Source of the DNA: Microvelia longipes
Taxonomy: Eukaryota > Arthropoda > Insecta > Hemiptera > Veliidae
Assembly (NCBI GenBank): GCA_018340805.1
Contig: JACMZG010000008.1
Coordinates: 16,699,007-16,763,006, forward strand
Reading direction: 5' to 3'
DNA length: 64,000 bases
The notes under the pieces are model-generated. The model had not been told where the DNA came from and made no database searches. It worked only from the letters and a program-made list of their open reading frames with translations. The position numbers and the translations under genes are program-made. Within the stretch, counting starts at the first letter, position 1. Every line of letters begins with the position of its first letter. Of the stretch, positions 22,701 through 35,600 are shown piece after piece.

Positions 22701-24668
22701 ACAGGTCTATTCTGATTCAGGACGCATTCTCTCACGAGGCATCAACAAGCGCTACTTGCATCCACTGTGTAAATGTCTTAATATGACAACTTAATACATC
22801 ATCAATTTATGATGATTAAATTATTCTTAATGCTGAGTAGAATGTATAAATAACTATATTTTTAGTTCTGGTATATCAAAAGAGCATATTTCCATAAAAT
22901 AATTTTATCTTCTCACGGCAGAAAAATTTATCATTACTTAACAATTTTTAGGCAGGAAAATGCTACTTTGTTAATCTGTCACTATAATTTTAAAAACAGG
23001 CTGGTAAAAGATTTATTATTTGTGTTGCAATTTATATTTTTTTCCTAATTGAAGAGGGTAGATAAAATAATGTATGCAATAAGGCAGGTAGGGGATCATT
23101 ACAGACACATAAGATTTTTACCTGACTAGTCTTCACCTCAGCTGTCAAAATGTAAATAACCTCCCTCGGTTTCGCCTCTGCGAGGAATTTTCATAGCCTT
23201 CATCGCTCTTAGCTCCAGGTCTAAATTTATAACTAGTCATTAACATTCCATTTTCCTGCCTTATCACATATATAAGTAATGCATGTTTCCAAGACGACTC
23301 AGAAAAGTAGAGGTGTTGAGGGGTTTGGCATCAATTCTAAGGAAGGCGATAATGACGAAAATGTTCTCGAGATTTATGATAAAGATGAAGATTAAGATGG
23401 ATAATAGGATTCGCAGCCTCGGCTTAAATTTCGCGCTGCTGACTTTAGTATAGTTTTGGAAATATTTCGAGTCCAGCGGTGTCACTATACTTCCTGTAGG
23501 ACTTATCCCTAAGAGTCAGCCGCAACACTTGAAATCAGCATTCATTGTTTTAACTCTAAAAATATAAAATTTAAGTTTTTCATTCCATCCTATAATATTA
23601 AAATTATTTTTCATATTAATTCAAAGGAAAAAGCAACAAAATTTTAAATATTAGTGAAAACAAAGTTTAAAATGTACACTTAATCCAAATTTTATATTGT
23701 GAATTTCCGTCGGATAGTGAATATGTTGAGTCATAAGAAATTGATTTAAAAAAAGCCAATTCGGCACATCTAAGTCGAAAGCACCAAATTTTTATTTTAC
23801 TTAAAAATGAATTAAAATCTTTGCATAATATTAGAATATGGAAATACCAGTAGTTACCTAACAACTAATTATGATTATAATCAAAACTGATTACACATGT
23901 TTTCCTAAATAGGAACAAGTAATTATATTTAAAGATGATTAAACTTTTTAAAGATTCATATAATTATATTTTCCGTAAATTATCAACAATATAGTTTAAA
24001 ATTAAATGAGATAAAAATCAAAGGTACATTTTATGATGGAAACTAAAAGTAAAATGAACGATTATTTTGTTTAATATTATGAGGTGTAAATAATCTAATA
24101 AATTAACACAGACTGCTGAGATGGGTAAACGCATAACTGCTCAAGCGATCATTAATGAATAATTATTTTAGTTCTGATAGTATATTTTTAGTATAAGCAA
24201 AAACGATGTAAACTTAACTATGAACCATATACCACCAACTCATTAAGTAGGTAGATTTGGCAAAATTTTAAACTAAAAATTTCGCTGATTTTTTTGCTAG
24301 CGCTAACTCAAAAAATCTACTGAGAGATTTATTGACAGCAGTCATCTGGTAAAACAATCAAATTAGAGTAATAAAGCTCAATTTAGTAAAATTAAAGACA
24401 AAGCTATACATAAACTAAGTAAAAGAATCGTTGACAATATAGCAGATGATATTTAGTTTAGGAAAATTAAGATACAACCAGAGTGAAACACTTCCTGAGG
24501 GACCGACCAAACAAAATTTTACGTCGGTCATTATTTGCATTTTCAGAGTTTCTTTTTGTGTATCGAGTTATATATAAATAATCGTCTTTTTCCCTGACAT
24601 TCCTTTTTAACAGTTTTTAAGATAATAATACTATAATCTATGAAAACACTAAAATGTTTTCGGGTTGA
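19724..24668. other. Long AT-rich stretch, no supported gene
   Basis: It contains a clean hairpin at 20627-20656 and a possible 13-bp inverted-repeat pair (AGGCAGGAAAATG at 22951-22963, CATTTTCCTGCCT at 23250-23262). Frames at 20185-20442 and 23264-23485 are open, but the proteins are unrecognisable and unsupported by splice or start context. The first exon of gene 3 must lie somewhere between 13.3 and 37.4 kb but was not found. Confidence 0.4.
20627..20656. repeat. Perfect 10-bp-arm hairpin
   Basis: AACCCGCATT and AATGCGGGTT flank a 10-nt AT loop. It is GC-rich in an AT-rich setting. The role is unknown. Confidence 0.7.
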
Positions 24669-24924
24669 GATTTAGGTCTTCCGGTGGTGACCGCGTCAAT
24701 GCAGATGAAGATCCGACGTTTCGCTTCCACTGTGGGAGGCATCTTCAGGGATGTAGGACGTGATAGATAAACACAATGCTCTACAAAACTGAACAGTTCA
24801 GTTTTGTAGAGCAATGTGTTTCTATCCATGATGTCCTACATCCCAGAAGAAGCCTCCCACAGTGGTAGCAAAACATCGGATTCTTCATTTACATTGATGT
24901 GGTCACCACCGAAAAACCTAAATC
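24669..24924. mobile_element. Foldback family C (near-complete palindrome, about 256 bp)
   Basis: The left arm (24669-24794) and right arm (24795-24924) are reverse complements with scattered differences, meeting at ACTGAACAGTTCAGT with essentially no loop. Each arm contains GATGCCTCCCACAGTGG-type sequence followed by GCGAAACGTCGGAT (left arm, minus strand) or GCAAAACATCGGAT (right arm, plus strand). The order CTGAAGA, GC-stem, GAAACGTC is very like the decayed hammerhead region of Penelope-like retroelements; that assignment is inference. The element has no coding capacity. Confidence 0.75.
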
Positions 24925-25035
24925 CTACGTAGAATGTAGAAAAACCTACGTAGTTTATTTTTTGGGTTATTCTCCCGAAAAGCGATCTCGCGGGGTTGTA
25001 CTCTATCACTCTGCCAATCTATTACATTGTTCAGA

Positions 25036-25224
25036 CGCAGGGTTTGGCGGGGGGTTTAACCCTCTGTTCAACCTCCTAGGAGGTTCAACCTAGGAGGTGA
25101 ACAGGATTGAAAACGGGATTCAACCCTGAAATTCATGTTTCACGTTGAAAAATTCCGTGTAACAGTTAGGGTTGAACACCAAAGAGGTTTGAAAACGGGG
25201 ATGAACCCCCTGCTAAATCCCGCG
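25036..25224. mobile_element. Small TIR element (189 bp, MITE-like)
   Basis: Its ends, CGCAGGGTTTGGCGGGGGGT and the reverse of AACCCCCTGCTAAATCCCGC, pair as about 21-bp imperfect inverted repeats. Inside lie further short inverted repeats based on CCTAGGAGGTT and repeated GTTCAACC/GGTTGAAC motifs. The TIRs and interior are much GC-richer than the surroundings. No target duplication was confirmed. Confidence 0.6.
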
Positions 25225-25947
25225 TGTGAATGAAGTATATATACAAGTACATTAGCTTAAATACTGAGCTCCAAAATATTTAATAGAGTACAAATACTGT
25301 TGCGTTATATTTAGTTATTGTAGTTAAAGAAAAATTGACAACTTAGATACTATACAGTTACAATATATTATCAATATATTTATATCGCTAAAACTATTCG
25401 AATATTTTATTATTTAAGCTAACCATTAGCATATAAAGATGTATTTTTCCTTGTAACAAATACACTGTATTTCTAAATCTAAAAACATATTGATTTTTAA
25501 ACATTCAAAATAAGATAATATCAATAAAATTGCATTTGTTGGACCTAGAGAACCTGAATAATCAGAGCAAAGACAATGGAACAGTTTTTGGAATGATGTT
25601 TTTTTTATTTATTCATTTGAACTCTCCATCTATTTTATTACTTATTTGCAAAGAGTGGTAAGAAAAGAAGAATTTAAGGACAATCGTTATTAAGATATCT
25701 TGAAAATAATTGTTTTTATGAGTTCATTGTAACTTAAATCTGAAACAGGTTCTTAAGTCAAACTATAAAAATTAAAATTAATACTTGCGTGTGTCTCCAT
25801 ACTTTATTTTATCTAATGAAATTAAGTCTCTTCTGTGTTCTAAACTAATTAACATCTCATAAAAATTAAAGTTAAGGGTGAGAGTAAATAATTTGCATTG
25901 TCAGGTATAATGATTACAAAACAAATTTAGAGAGAAAGATAAAGAAA
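25225..25947. other. AT-rich spacer with a dispersed-repeat fragment
   Basis: About 25741-25860 matches the sequence upstream of the second direct repeat near 10310-10490 (shared TGTGTCTCCATA and AAGTCTCTT-type blocks). Nothing else is recognised. Confidence 0.4.
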
Positions 25948-26645
25948 TCAGGTACGGGGTACCTCGGAACTTTTTCTTATTACATCAGATTCGCTACGCT
26001 CATCCTCCTTGCTTCGGAAACGAATACTTTCGTTTCACTCCTAGTGGTCATTTATCCAGGCGCTGACCACTCTCGATGCTGCTTAACTTTTATGATCCGA
26101 CAAAAATCATGGATATACATGTCGTATTAAAATGAAACTTAGTGTACCTTTTTATTACATAAAGGTTTATAATAATATAATAATGGCCGCCTCCGTGGCC
26201 GAGGTCGTTAAGGCGTTAAAGGTTTATATTTGTACTAAATTTCAACTCAATTGGATTTTTCCGACTTTTTACAACTTTTTAAAAAACCTACACAAGTCAT
26301 TTGATTAAAATGAAACTAATGCTGATAATGAGATAAAACTTGGCACATACATATGTTAGTCTTATACAATGCTACATATAAGACATGTAGCCATTTTTCC
26401 GCTTTTATGATTTTTCGAAATTTTGGCAGTCATTTTTGCGGATAAATGGACGTCATAAAAAAAATTATTTTCAAAATAATTTAATAACAAAACTACAGCA
26501 GAAGAACTGATTTTGACCAAGTTTCAACTTTCAAGCATAAATACACTAGGACCTAAGATTATAACACACACATAGACGACAACTTTTTGAAAACCATTCA
26601 GGATGCCTTATTACCTGAATCAAACTCCGGAGACCTCCTAGTTTC
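25948..26645 (+). repeat. Interspersed family D, copy 1
   Basis: It begins near GGTACGGGGTACCTCGGAAC and ends near CTAGTTTCGGATTTTTTT. Shared family blocks are ATTCGCTACGCTCATCC, AAACTAATGCTGATAATGAG, ATGATTTTTCGAAATTTT, a GACGTCAT motif, and a CCATTCAGGAtGCC-like 3' end. Relatives lie at 29040-29690, 41348-42205 and 61735-62600, with fragments near 50080-50340, 58015-58460 and 60690-60760. No coding frame runs through it. The class is unknown: it may be non-autonomous, and no clear TIR or poly(A) was seen. Confidence 0.75.
26172..26217. mobile_element. 46-bp tRNA-like stub with 11-bp flanking repeats
   Basis: A short insert containing GCCTCCGTGGCCGAGG and TCGTTAAGGCG, which reads as a tRNA Ser/Leu-type A-box half, next to an ATAATATAATA tract. 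It is flanked by the perfect 11-bp direct repeat AAAGGTTTATA (26161-26171 and 26218-26228) and interrupts the family D copy. There is no B-box, so it is neither a tRNA gene nor a full SINE. Confidence 0.65.
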
Positions 26646-26880
26646 GGATTTTTTTTAGCAAACAATATACTTTCCTATGTGCCTAAGATATAAATAAGAA
26701 AAATAAATATAATATAACCAATATATAACTTTGTTGTAAAGAGAAACGTCTTTCTTATTGAATGACATATAATTGTTGTTACAAAAAAATAATATAATAA
26801 ATAACATTTTTAAGTGATTTGCATAACTAAGTAAGGACTGAATTGGCATAAAGAAAATTGCTGTTGAAAATTGAGTTTAA

Positions 26881-26929
26881 GACGGGATCGATTTCGCTAG
26901 GCCTTCTATTTATATAATATATAATATAT

Positions 26930-26986
<57 letters not shown>

Positions 26987-27013
26987 GAAGGGCCTAGCAA
27001 AATCGATCCCGTT

Positions 27014-27093
<80 letters not shown>

Positions 27094-27102
27094 ATTATAT
27101 AA
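26881..27102. repeat. Inverted repeat flanking long TA tracts
   Basis: The arm at 26881-26912 (GACGGGATCGATTTCGCTAG, then GCCTTCTATTT) returns in reverse complement at 26982-27012, with a TA microsatellite of about 70 bp between. A second TA tract runs to about 27102. The arms could be the TIRs of a short element whose centre expanded as a microsatellite. Confidence 0.75.
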
Positions 27103-28791
27103 GGACAAATTAGGAATAAAATTCTTATATATTACTATACATGAATCAGGACTATTATTAGGACTATTAGAAATCATAATATATATTATGATTAGGAATA
27201 TTAGGAATAAACATTCTTCCATAACACCCGTCTTCCGCTGTGCCACCTGTCTCCTGCCATGGCATATGTGCCATTAACGATTTGTTCCCTATGAAATTTC
27301 CTAAAGGAACTAGAAAAAGAAAAAAGAATATTTAGGTCATACTTGGAGATATATTATAATTGATGGTATGGCCTATCTATACATGTCAATACATTGAGAA
27401 GTTTGAAAGATGTTATTCAAGCTCTCGTAGCGGCTCTGTGTAACCTCATTGTAACCTTCACTTAATGTGTCATAAGGTTAAAAAAGTTTTATCTTTAAGG
27501 TTTACAGTTTGTTTTGTAGTATAAACGTTATATTTTATAAGTAACAGCAATTGTGTACCATTTATTTAATTGTATTAATAATATATGGTGTTCAGGTTAT
27601 TTTCTCGATATTTCAATATTCAACCGATAGAGCTTTCTAGTAATAATTATTTACATGTTCTAGAGGAACCATTCCACAAAAAACTAAAGTATTTTTTGAC
27701 AAAATCGGCTTCGATCAAAAATTTCTTAAACTTCTTGGTAAATAACCATATTTACTAACAATTGTAGTTTTATTTAGATGTATATATGTAAAATTTTAAA
27801 ACTTAAATGTAATTATTTACATGATCTAATATAATATGTAAAAATTAATAATTTGATAAAATTGTCTTTAAGATAGATTAAGTATGCTGTGTGTTTCAGC
27901 AATCCTTTAAAGAAGAACAGCTCCCTTTTGTAATGTATTTTTTTTTATAAATAAAGTGTTTCTCTCTAATGAGATTATGTTGCAAACTGAATATAATATT
28001 AATTAGAAACTATAAACCAATTGATTTAAATATTTATACTGTAAATTTTAATAATACGAGTAAATCTTATAAAAAATTCTTAAGCAAAATTAGCTAAGTT
28101 GATTTATTGTTTATTGTTTCTAACCTTTGATATTTAACAATAGTACGAAATTATATGTTTAAAAAGGCTTTTAAACTATAAAATTATCCATTTACGGAAG
28201 TGTCATTAATATTCATGTTCCTATGCGGTCTGTTTGCTAAACGGTCAGTAGTTCTTTGGCTCGTTTTCCTCGGACCCGAGCAGTTGTTTTCAAGACTCAG
28301 ATTCATTCGCATGTAACGTTTTAAACAGTTAAATAAACAGTCAAGTAAATAGTTACCTATAGTTTGAACTTTCATTTTAATCTAATGAGGTAAGTCCCCT
28401 TTCTTAATTATGCAAATGTCATGACTTAAAAATGTTATTTTTATGTTTCACCACAACCAGCTGAAATCATTGATAATTTTTTTTTATTTTTTACCAAATT
28501 GTCCTTCTTAAGTCTCCTTAAGACATCCTGATATTTGTAGTTTTCTTTATTTTTTTCTTTACTAGATAATTTCGAAGAACCAAAAAACCTAAGTGGCAAT
28601 ACCTAGTAACACATCATATCATTAAGGTGCAACTTAAGTTAAAGCCAAACAGGGGGTGTACATTGTACATGGTTAACTTTATTTTACACGCTAAAAAAAG
28701 GAAAAGGAAAAAAACCATAAAACAATAGTAAATTGTTAATTCTCTTAATATTAATACTTAATACTAGGATTAAAATATTATAAATAATTAT
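27103..28791. other. AT-rich spacer with a dispersed-repeat fragment
   Basis: About 27370-27560 shares blocks (CAATACATTGA, TGTGTAACCTCATTG, AACCTTC) with the reverse complement of 47290-47480, so both are copies of a dispersed repeat. Otherwise nothing is recognised. Confidence 0.4.
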
Positions 28792-28980
28792 TTACAATTC
28801 ATCGCAAAAAGTCCTTATTATTATATGATTATTTTGCATATTATTTATGAATTCTTGTTGAAAATAAAAAGGATTATTAACAAGATATTCTTTTATATGC
28901 TTTTTAAATAATTTTTCAGGCATGTCCTGAATTTTCTTTTTAAAGTAATTAGAGAGTTTTACCCCACATTTCGTCTGCAT
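28792..28980 (-). pseudogene. Probable C-terminal fragment of a LINE reverse transcriptase
   Basis: A 62-residue frame with the pattern CGVKLSNYFK, IQDMPEKLFKKHIKEYL and NPFYFQQEF. It resembles the extreme C terminus of Jockey- or CR1-like RT proteins (GxKLxNxLPxxIK, then FKxxLKxYLLxxxFYSxxEF). Sequence on its 3' side (28640-28791) is AT-rich and could be the element's 3' UTR. The upstream part is in a shifted frame and then replaced by unrelated repeat sequence. The assignment rests on pattern resemblance only. Confidence 0.45.
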
Positions 28981-29039
28981 TATCCGTTCTTGGCGTTTTT
29001 AAGATCTCCTGAGTGGGTTTTACAAAATTTCCTGTCTAA

Positions 29040-29690
29040 ATGTGTGTGTGTGTGCGTGCGTGTGCATTTTTTGTGTCTATGTGTGTTTTCATTTTAGTAT
29101 TAAAGAGTTGATGGTTGGTACAAAATCTATCTTTAAATCTAGATGTGCAATTTGGAAATTATTTTTTATGACTTAACCAATCCGCAATTATGACAGCAAA
29201 AATACCGGAAACTCGAAAATTTCGAAAATGGAAAACGTTTCAATAGATTTTAGATTTCGCACGCATGTAGTCATATATAAGACTAAAATATTTCCCAAGT
29301 CTTATCATCAGACTTGGAGATCTCATTATCAGAATTAGTTTAAGTTTGTTATCGAATTACTTTTGTACGTTTTTTTTAAATTGTAAAAATCAAAATATAA
29401 TCCAATTTAGTTGAAATTTGAACAAATACATTCCTTATGTTATAAATGATCACACTAAATTTTGTTTCAACACGGCGAGTATATTTACGGTTTTTGTGGG
29501 ATCATAAAGGTTATGTTGGATTGATCGAGGTCAATGCCTGGATTGGTGACCACTGGAAATTAAACAAATGTATTCAATATAAATTTGGTAATTTTTATTT
29601 TATGAGGACGAACACAAGTCTGAAGTTATGGAGTTAAGCGTAGAGAATTCGATGTGCTGAGGAATAATTCCGAGGGACCCCGTACCCGAT
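29040..29690 (-). repeat. Interspersed family D, copy 2 (minus)
   Basis: Read on the minus strand it starts at AATCGGGTACGGGGTCCCTC (near 29690) and runs through the family blocks to a CA-rich end at about 29040 (TG repeats on the plus strand). It is truncated relative to the 41348 copy. Confidence 0.7.
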
Positions 29691-32600
29691 TTTGTATGAA
29701 AAAACTAGGGTGATCTTCACCCTGTATATCTGGGTATTTTTACTAGTATATTTGCTCTTTGTCTAGGGTACTAGATGAGGTTGGATAAAAATTAATTTGT
29801 TGAATCCTGTCTAAAAATAGGACTTATTTAGTATTGATTAGCAGCAAGGTATAATATTCTGCTACATCATTTTATCTATGCAGAATAGTTCTGCATAATA
29901 CTATTCCTTCGTAATGTATTATTGCATAGAGAGGTCATCGTTCGACATTTCAGACTAGTTTAAGGTCAAACTTGCACGTATTATAATAAATGTTAATGAT
30001 CTTTCTTCTCTTACCTCAGTAATATGACTTCAAATCATAAAGTGGCCATGAACAGATGATTAATGTAGTTTTAATAAAAGTTAAGATATTTTTACCAACT
30101 TTTATGCTCTAAATTAATTTAGTACTGTTCTTACAAAATATATATGTCGTCTGACAAAGTTAAAACTGTTCTTATTACCATAGAATGATACTTAAACTGT
30201 AATTAATTTCGATTCAAAATTTAAGTTTTACTAGATGCTTAATCTTAAATTTTATTTTCCAATTTAAAGTCAAATACTAAATTTGTATTTCTTTCTAAAA
30301 TAAACATTAAGTTAAAATCAATACCAACATAATTACAGCCAGCCTTGATACAAATGTAGTTTAAAATCAATTATATTAAAGCAAATCTAATTATATACTA
30401 GAAATGCCAATTTGACGTTACATTAAATTAATGGATGGTAATAAAATTTCAAATATCACTCTGAGCTGGAGAATTCTTCTAATACAATTAATTTATCGAA
30501 TATATCCCAATGCGAGTTTTATTGTATAATTTATTTTATTAATTTGTCCTAAATATTAGGACGATTTCTTCAAGCTAAAATATGACATTGAGCTAAACTT
30601 CAAATTTATTTTTGTATACTTTTTAACTAAATAATAAAAATAAAAATTTAATAAAATAAACCATTATTATAAAATTTTGTTAAAAATTCAAACCTTAGAT
30701 ATTAACGTAAAATATTATTTTTAAATTTATATAATTATTTCACTGAAATTCACCAATTTTAATGCATTTTTTTCAAATACGCTATAAAATTTAATAAAAA
30801 GTTAAGAACTAAGAATATGATTTTATGTCAATATATTTAATCTTTTAATAAATTTATGATTTCGTTATTAAATTGATTTTCCTAATTTAAAATATTTTTT
30901 TACTCAATTAACTTTTCAACAAAATTATTTAAAAAAAGTAATATAATAAAAGTTTGAAATGTTGACACTTCACATAAATCAAATTTTTTGAAAAGGTAAT
31001 CGATTTTCTATATTTGGTTGCAGCAGGAATATTCAAGATTTACTAATTAATTATTAGAATGGCAAATAAACTACTTCCCCTAGTAATTAATCATAAAAAT
31101 TATTGTCTACTTAATCAAAAGAATCATAGGCAACTGGATAGTTACAAGTATCTGAAGATACTTGTAAAAAGATCGAAACCCTTTGACTGATCCTACATAG
31201 TATATAAAATTAAGTACTGATGACTTTTTTTCTTTTAAGTTTTTTTTTCTTACTTTTTTTTGTAACGTATCCTATCATATTTATTTACTGATCTATGAGA
31301 GTATATTTATATAGTCCGTTACATAGATAAAAGTGAAATGACCTTTATCTTCCGTGGCTAACTAAAACCATAAAATAAATAAAGGGAGCAGTAAAAATGT
31401 AATTGTAATAATATCTGATACAGTTATGTCAAATAAAGATTTTTATGTAATAATTTCTATTTTGTTTTAAAATAAATAAAAAAAACTTTTATTTTATTTC
31501 TGGCTAGCCATGAAATAATAAAAAAAAATCACTATAAAGAGATTTACTTGATTGCTAATATTAGATTAGAGTAACTTCAATACCATTATATAACATTTAA
31601 AGATGAGTTACTACTTTAGTTCAGGAAATAACTTTATGAAATATTAAATGCATCCTCACCTTTCTCTAGGATATATTTAGTTGTAACTAATGGTGGTGCG
31701 GATCAGACAGTGGGGGTGTTTGTTTTGATTAAGGGACGGCGAGAGGGTAGGGGGTGGATCTGAATGATCGACTGAAGATGTTTTGTTGTCCAGTAATACC
31801 TACTACAGGGAGAAAGTATAGTATATAACTTTAACATCCATACTATAACTACTTTAGTTATCTACTATAGCTCCTACAAGACTTAACCATCATTTTCTTT
31901 GTCTTCTTTAATCCACCGATATGAATCTCGTAAGTTCAAATATTTAAAATTGCTCACTCGATATATGCTTACTTTAAATTGTTTTCCCCTATAGTACGAA
32001 GATCTTATGCACCACCGCTGGGTGTAAAATTTAAAAATGTAAAATTAAAAAAAAAAGTAGTACTGCTAATTAATTAATAAAACTTGTAATAAAATATTTA
32101 TAAGTGTTTACTTAGTGCTTACTTTGTATTTCAAAGCTACATTAGCAATTCAAATATATATTTTTTTCTATGAAGGTTTAATAGATGATTTTAGCTTATA
32201 CGAAGATTAAAAGTAAATACACAGGATGTTTTAGTCTTATACATTTATGTACGACGCATATCTATAATACTTCTTTTATAACCATAAGAAGCGTATGTAT
32301 TAAAAGTCTTATAACTTACAAATATTATTGATCTAAACTTAAGTATAGTTATGTGATTCAAATTTTTATTCCTCCTTTATAATCCTAAATTAAATATTAT
32401 ACTTCTTACTAAATAAATACTGTGGTAATATCTAATGGTAGATAAATGATAATGCATAGTATAATTGATCAGGAATTAATTGGAGCTGTTACAATATCGG
32501 TAGATCAGTGTTAATAAGGTTATCGTTTTTGATAATTAGTCATAATTTATTTATTGTGACAATAAATCAAATCACAGAGAAATATACAAAAAGGTTTTAT

Positions 32601-35600
32601 TTACAATTAATTTCAGGAGAATAATTCATTGCTCTTTAGTTAGATAGTCTCCGTAAAAAAGAAATATTACGATATAAGTTCATGATCATGATTATTACTT
32701 TTAAATACATAAATGTATTCATAAAAGTACCCCAAAAACATTTTTAACATTCACGACACAATTCCGAATCTTCCTCTAAATATACTAACAGATGTAAAAG
32801 TTATCATTATATGACTAATAAAATGACCTAACTAATGTCCTTACTATTAAATGTTATTAGTAGTCGTGACGAACTGCAAAAGGTCAGTTTAATATTAAAT
32901 AATAACCAAAAGTTAAACTTATTTGGCACTTTGAAACTTATTCCTAAATGAAAATTAAAAAAATTGGTTGATTTAAATACAAAGGTATTCCATGCAATCC
33001 TAGATACCCCACGAATGCCACGCCTATAAGACTCATGACTTTGTATATAGATCAATTTCAATAACAATAAATTAATTAATTAAAAATGAATTTTATCTAA
33101 TTAATTAGACTGATACCTTCCTACACTCACATAGATCACAATCATATAATAAATTTAAGAGTATTACGTTTATTGCTATGGTAAATTCTGAAGCTGTAAA
33201 ATTTGAAACTATGACTATAATGTCAGGAAAAAACAAAAAATGCATATCCCCCACTCCCCCCTCATTTTTCCATGCCAAAACACTGTTAGCGCACAAATTC
33301 GCTAAACACAGGGCACTAAAACGGTAGTACACTGCACACTTATAAGATTGTACACATTTACGCCTTGCAGGTAATAGTGAATCATATGTTTTGAGCCAGT
33401 CATATTCCTGATCTCATAAGCTGCCACAGATGTGGTTGAAATCTTGTTGGATTTAAAACCTTTTAAAAGATTTAATCAAAAACAATTAAAAGCTTGATAG
33501 GTTATAAGATTTTCTGCAATTTTTCCCGATGGACCCTTAAAGGACTTATTCCAAATTTCTTTATTCCAAACCGTTTGAATTTTTTAGATTGTAACCTAGT
33601 TACCTCAAAATACATCTTATTCGTCCAATTTTACTGCAATTAAAGGTGTTCGGGTGTTGAAATGTAAAGGTATGATAAAAAAATTTAGCTTGCATGGGGG
33701 AGAGGAATTGTTAATCAATTTTGGTTGTTTGATTGTGGTGGCATGTATACATACAGCTACATATTTTTGTTTAGATCAGATTTAGCTTTAGAAATTTGTA
33801 CTGAATGAACCGCTAGGTTGAACATCTACCGAACAATTTTGAGTTCAATTACCAGCTTAAAAACTGGATTTGACTGCAAAGAAACTGAACATTGGTATTA
33901 ACTAAGTCGATGTAGAACAAAATTCAGTCATAGCAAATCTTGTTGTTCAATCCTACTTATTCTACTAAGACTTACTTTTCAGCGGAAATATAACTTATGA
34001 AATGTTCTATTTCATACTTACGAATATAGGTTTATCTCTAAGGGACGTGACTATTATTAGACATTTTAAGAATAAGAAGATCAAAACAAATAATCCTGGC
34101 TATTCATGATCCCTGCACTTTTCTTTGGATGAAAAATACATGGACACAAAATAATTTGAGATTGAGTTTTAAGAAATTTTTTGCCCTGAACGACTATACC
34201 CGGGTCTGTTTATTTTTATTCATTTTACGTAACTTTTTCGAGTCTGGTCTTTTGTTGAAATAAATCATAATAACCTTTAATGATGGAATGATTTGGCTGC
34301 TAATTATTGGTCAGTAGTCTGTCATTAGTTTTATCATAACTGCATACACTATATGGAAAGTCTCTAAGATATCATTTGTTCCTCTAACCATAAAGATTAA
34401 ATACAAAGATAAATGTAAATATAACAAAACTTTCCTTGTAAAGCAACATTCTTCTAAAAAACTATTCACGAAAATATTGCCAATATTAGATTCCTGAAAT
34501 CTCTAATAAAAAGGAAAAGCTATTTTTAACAGACGTAGGGATAAAATAGTTTCTGGCGACACGACCTTTTTAATGAAAATGTTCCGGATTACTATGCAGA
34601 TTGTCAAGTATCTGGTTAGGAATCTGCGAGGTAATAATAATAACGATAAAACCTTTAGCCACGAGCCAATTGACGTCTGCTGCATCGGTAAAGGCAATCA
34701 TCTACTCATGATCGGACCCACCTTTACCAAAAATAGAGACAGTCTTGTTGCTGCAGACTCTGGTGAATGCATAAAGTCCTGCATATAGTTAGTATAAAAT
34801 AATTTGCTTTACACTAAAATTCGCTTCTATTTGTAGCAGGTGAGAAGCTAATTTTGAATTCCATAATTCCAGCATAATCGATGAGCAATGTCATACTTCC
34901 GTTGCGTCCAATAACTAACAGACAGCATCGTTAAAACCAAAGACATCCTTACGGTAATTTGCTTAAAGATTCCCAGAAACGTGAAGTTTTACAATACAGT
35001 TCTGACATTTCTTCAAGAGATTATTATTGTTAGACCTCAAGTATGTTTCAATGCGATTTCTATTACGCTCCTAGATAACGATACTTGTGAAGTTAGACGT
35101 TTCTTTTAAATATTCATGTCTCCTGTCTTCAACTTCTAAATTGTTTATAAAAACAATTTCTAAGTTGATCATGAGATCAAAAAATAAAATACCCCTAATT
35201 TTAAACGGAATATTTTTGGCTCAAAAACAGTATTCATGTATCAAGAATAGCGTGAATACAACTATTTCTTCCTCACATCTATTTTCACAATGTTGTTCTT
35301 AAGCCAAAGGCTAAAATTGCCTCTTGGGTAGTGTAGGATTTTTTAATTTAAGGTAAAAGAAAATTTAATTAAAACACAGTCTTGCTTTGTTATAACAATT
35401 TTTGTCACCTCCAATACGGGAAATCTTAATTTGCAGCTGCGATGGTACATAAAAGACTGATATATTAGATATTATAAATATTTAATGCGTAGTGTAATGT
35501 TGGCTGCACTGTACTTAACATGAGAGGGCCTCTTTTGTTGGAATAGTTAAAATATCAATGCAATTTTATCAACACATATTGTAAATAATGGACAGGAGAT

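Noticed and set aside
26182..26217. tRNA gene
   Set aside because: Only an A-box half is present. There is no anticodon arm, B-box or acceptor pairing.
26932..27246. Ile/Tyr-rich minus-strand frame
   Set aside because: It is a translation of the TA microsatellite.
28370..28390. ATGAG followed by a perfect GTAAGT donor, as a first exon for gene 3
   Set aside because: The junction would be phase 2, and joining to the phase-0 exon at 37417 gives an immediate stop. It could belong to some other gene, but nothing else supports that.
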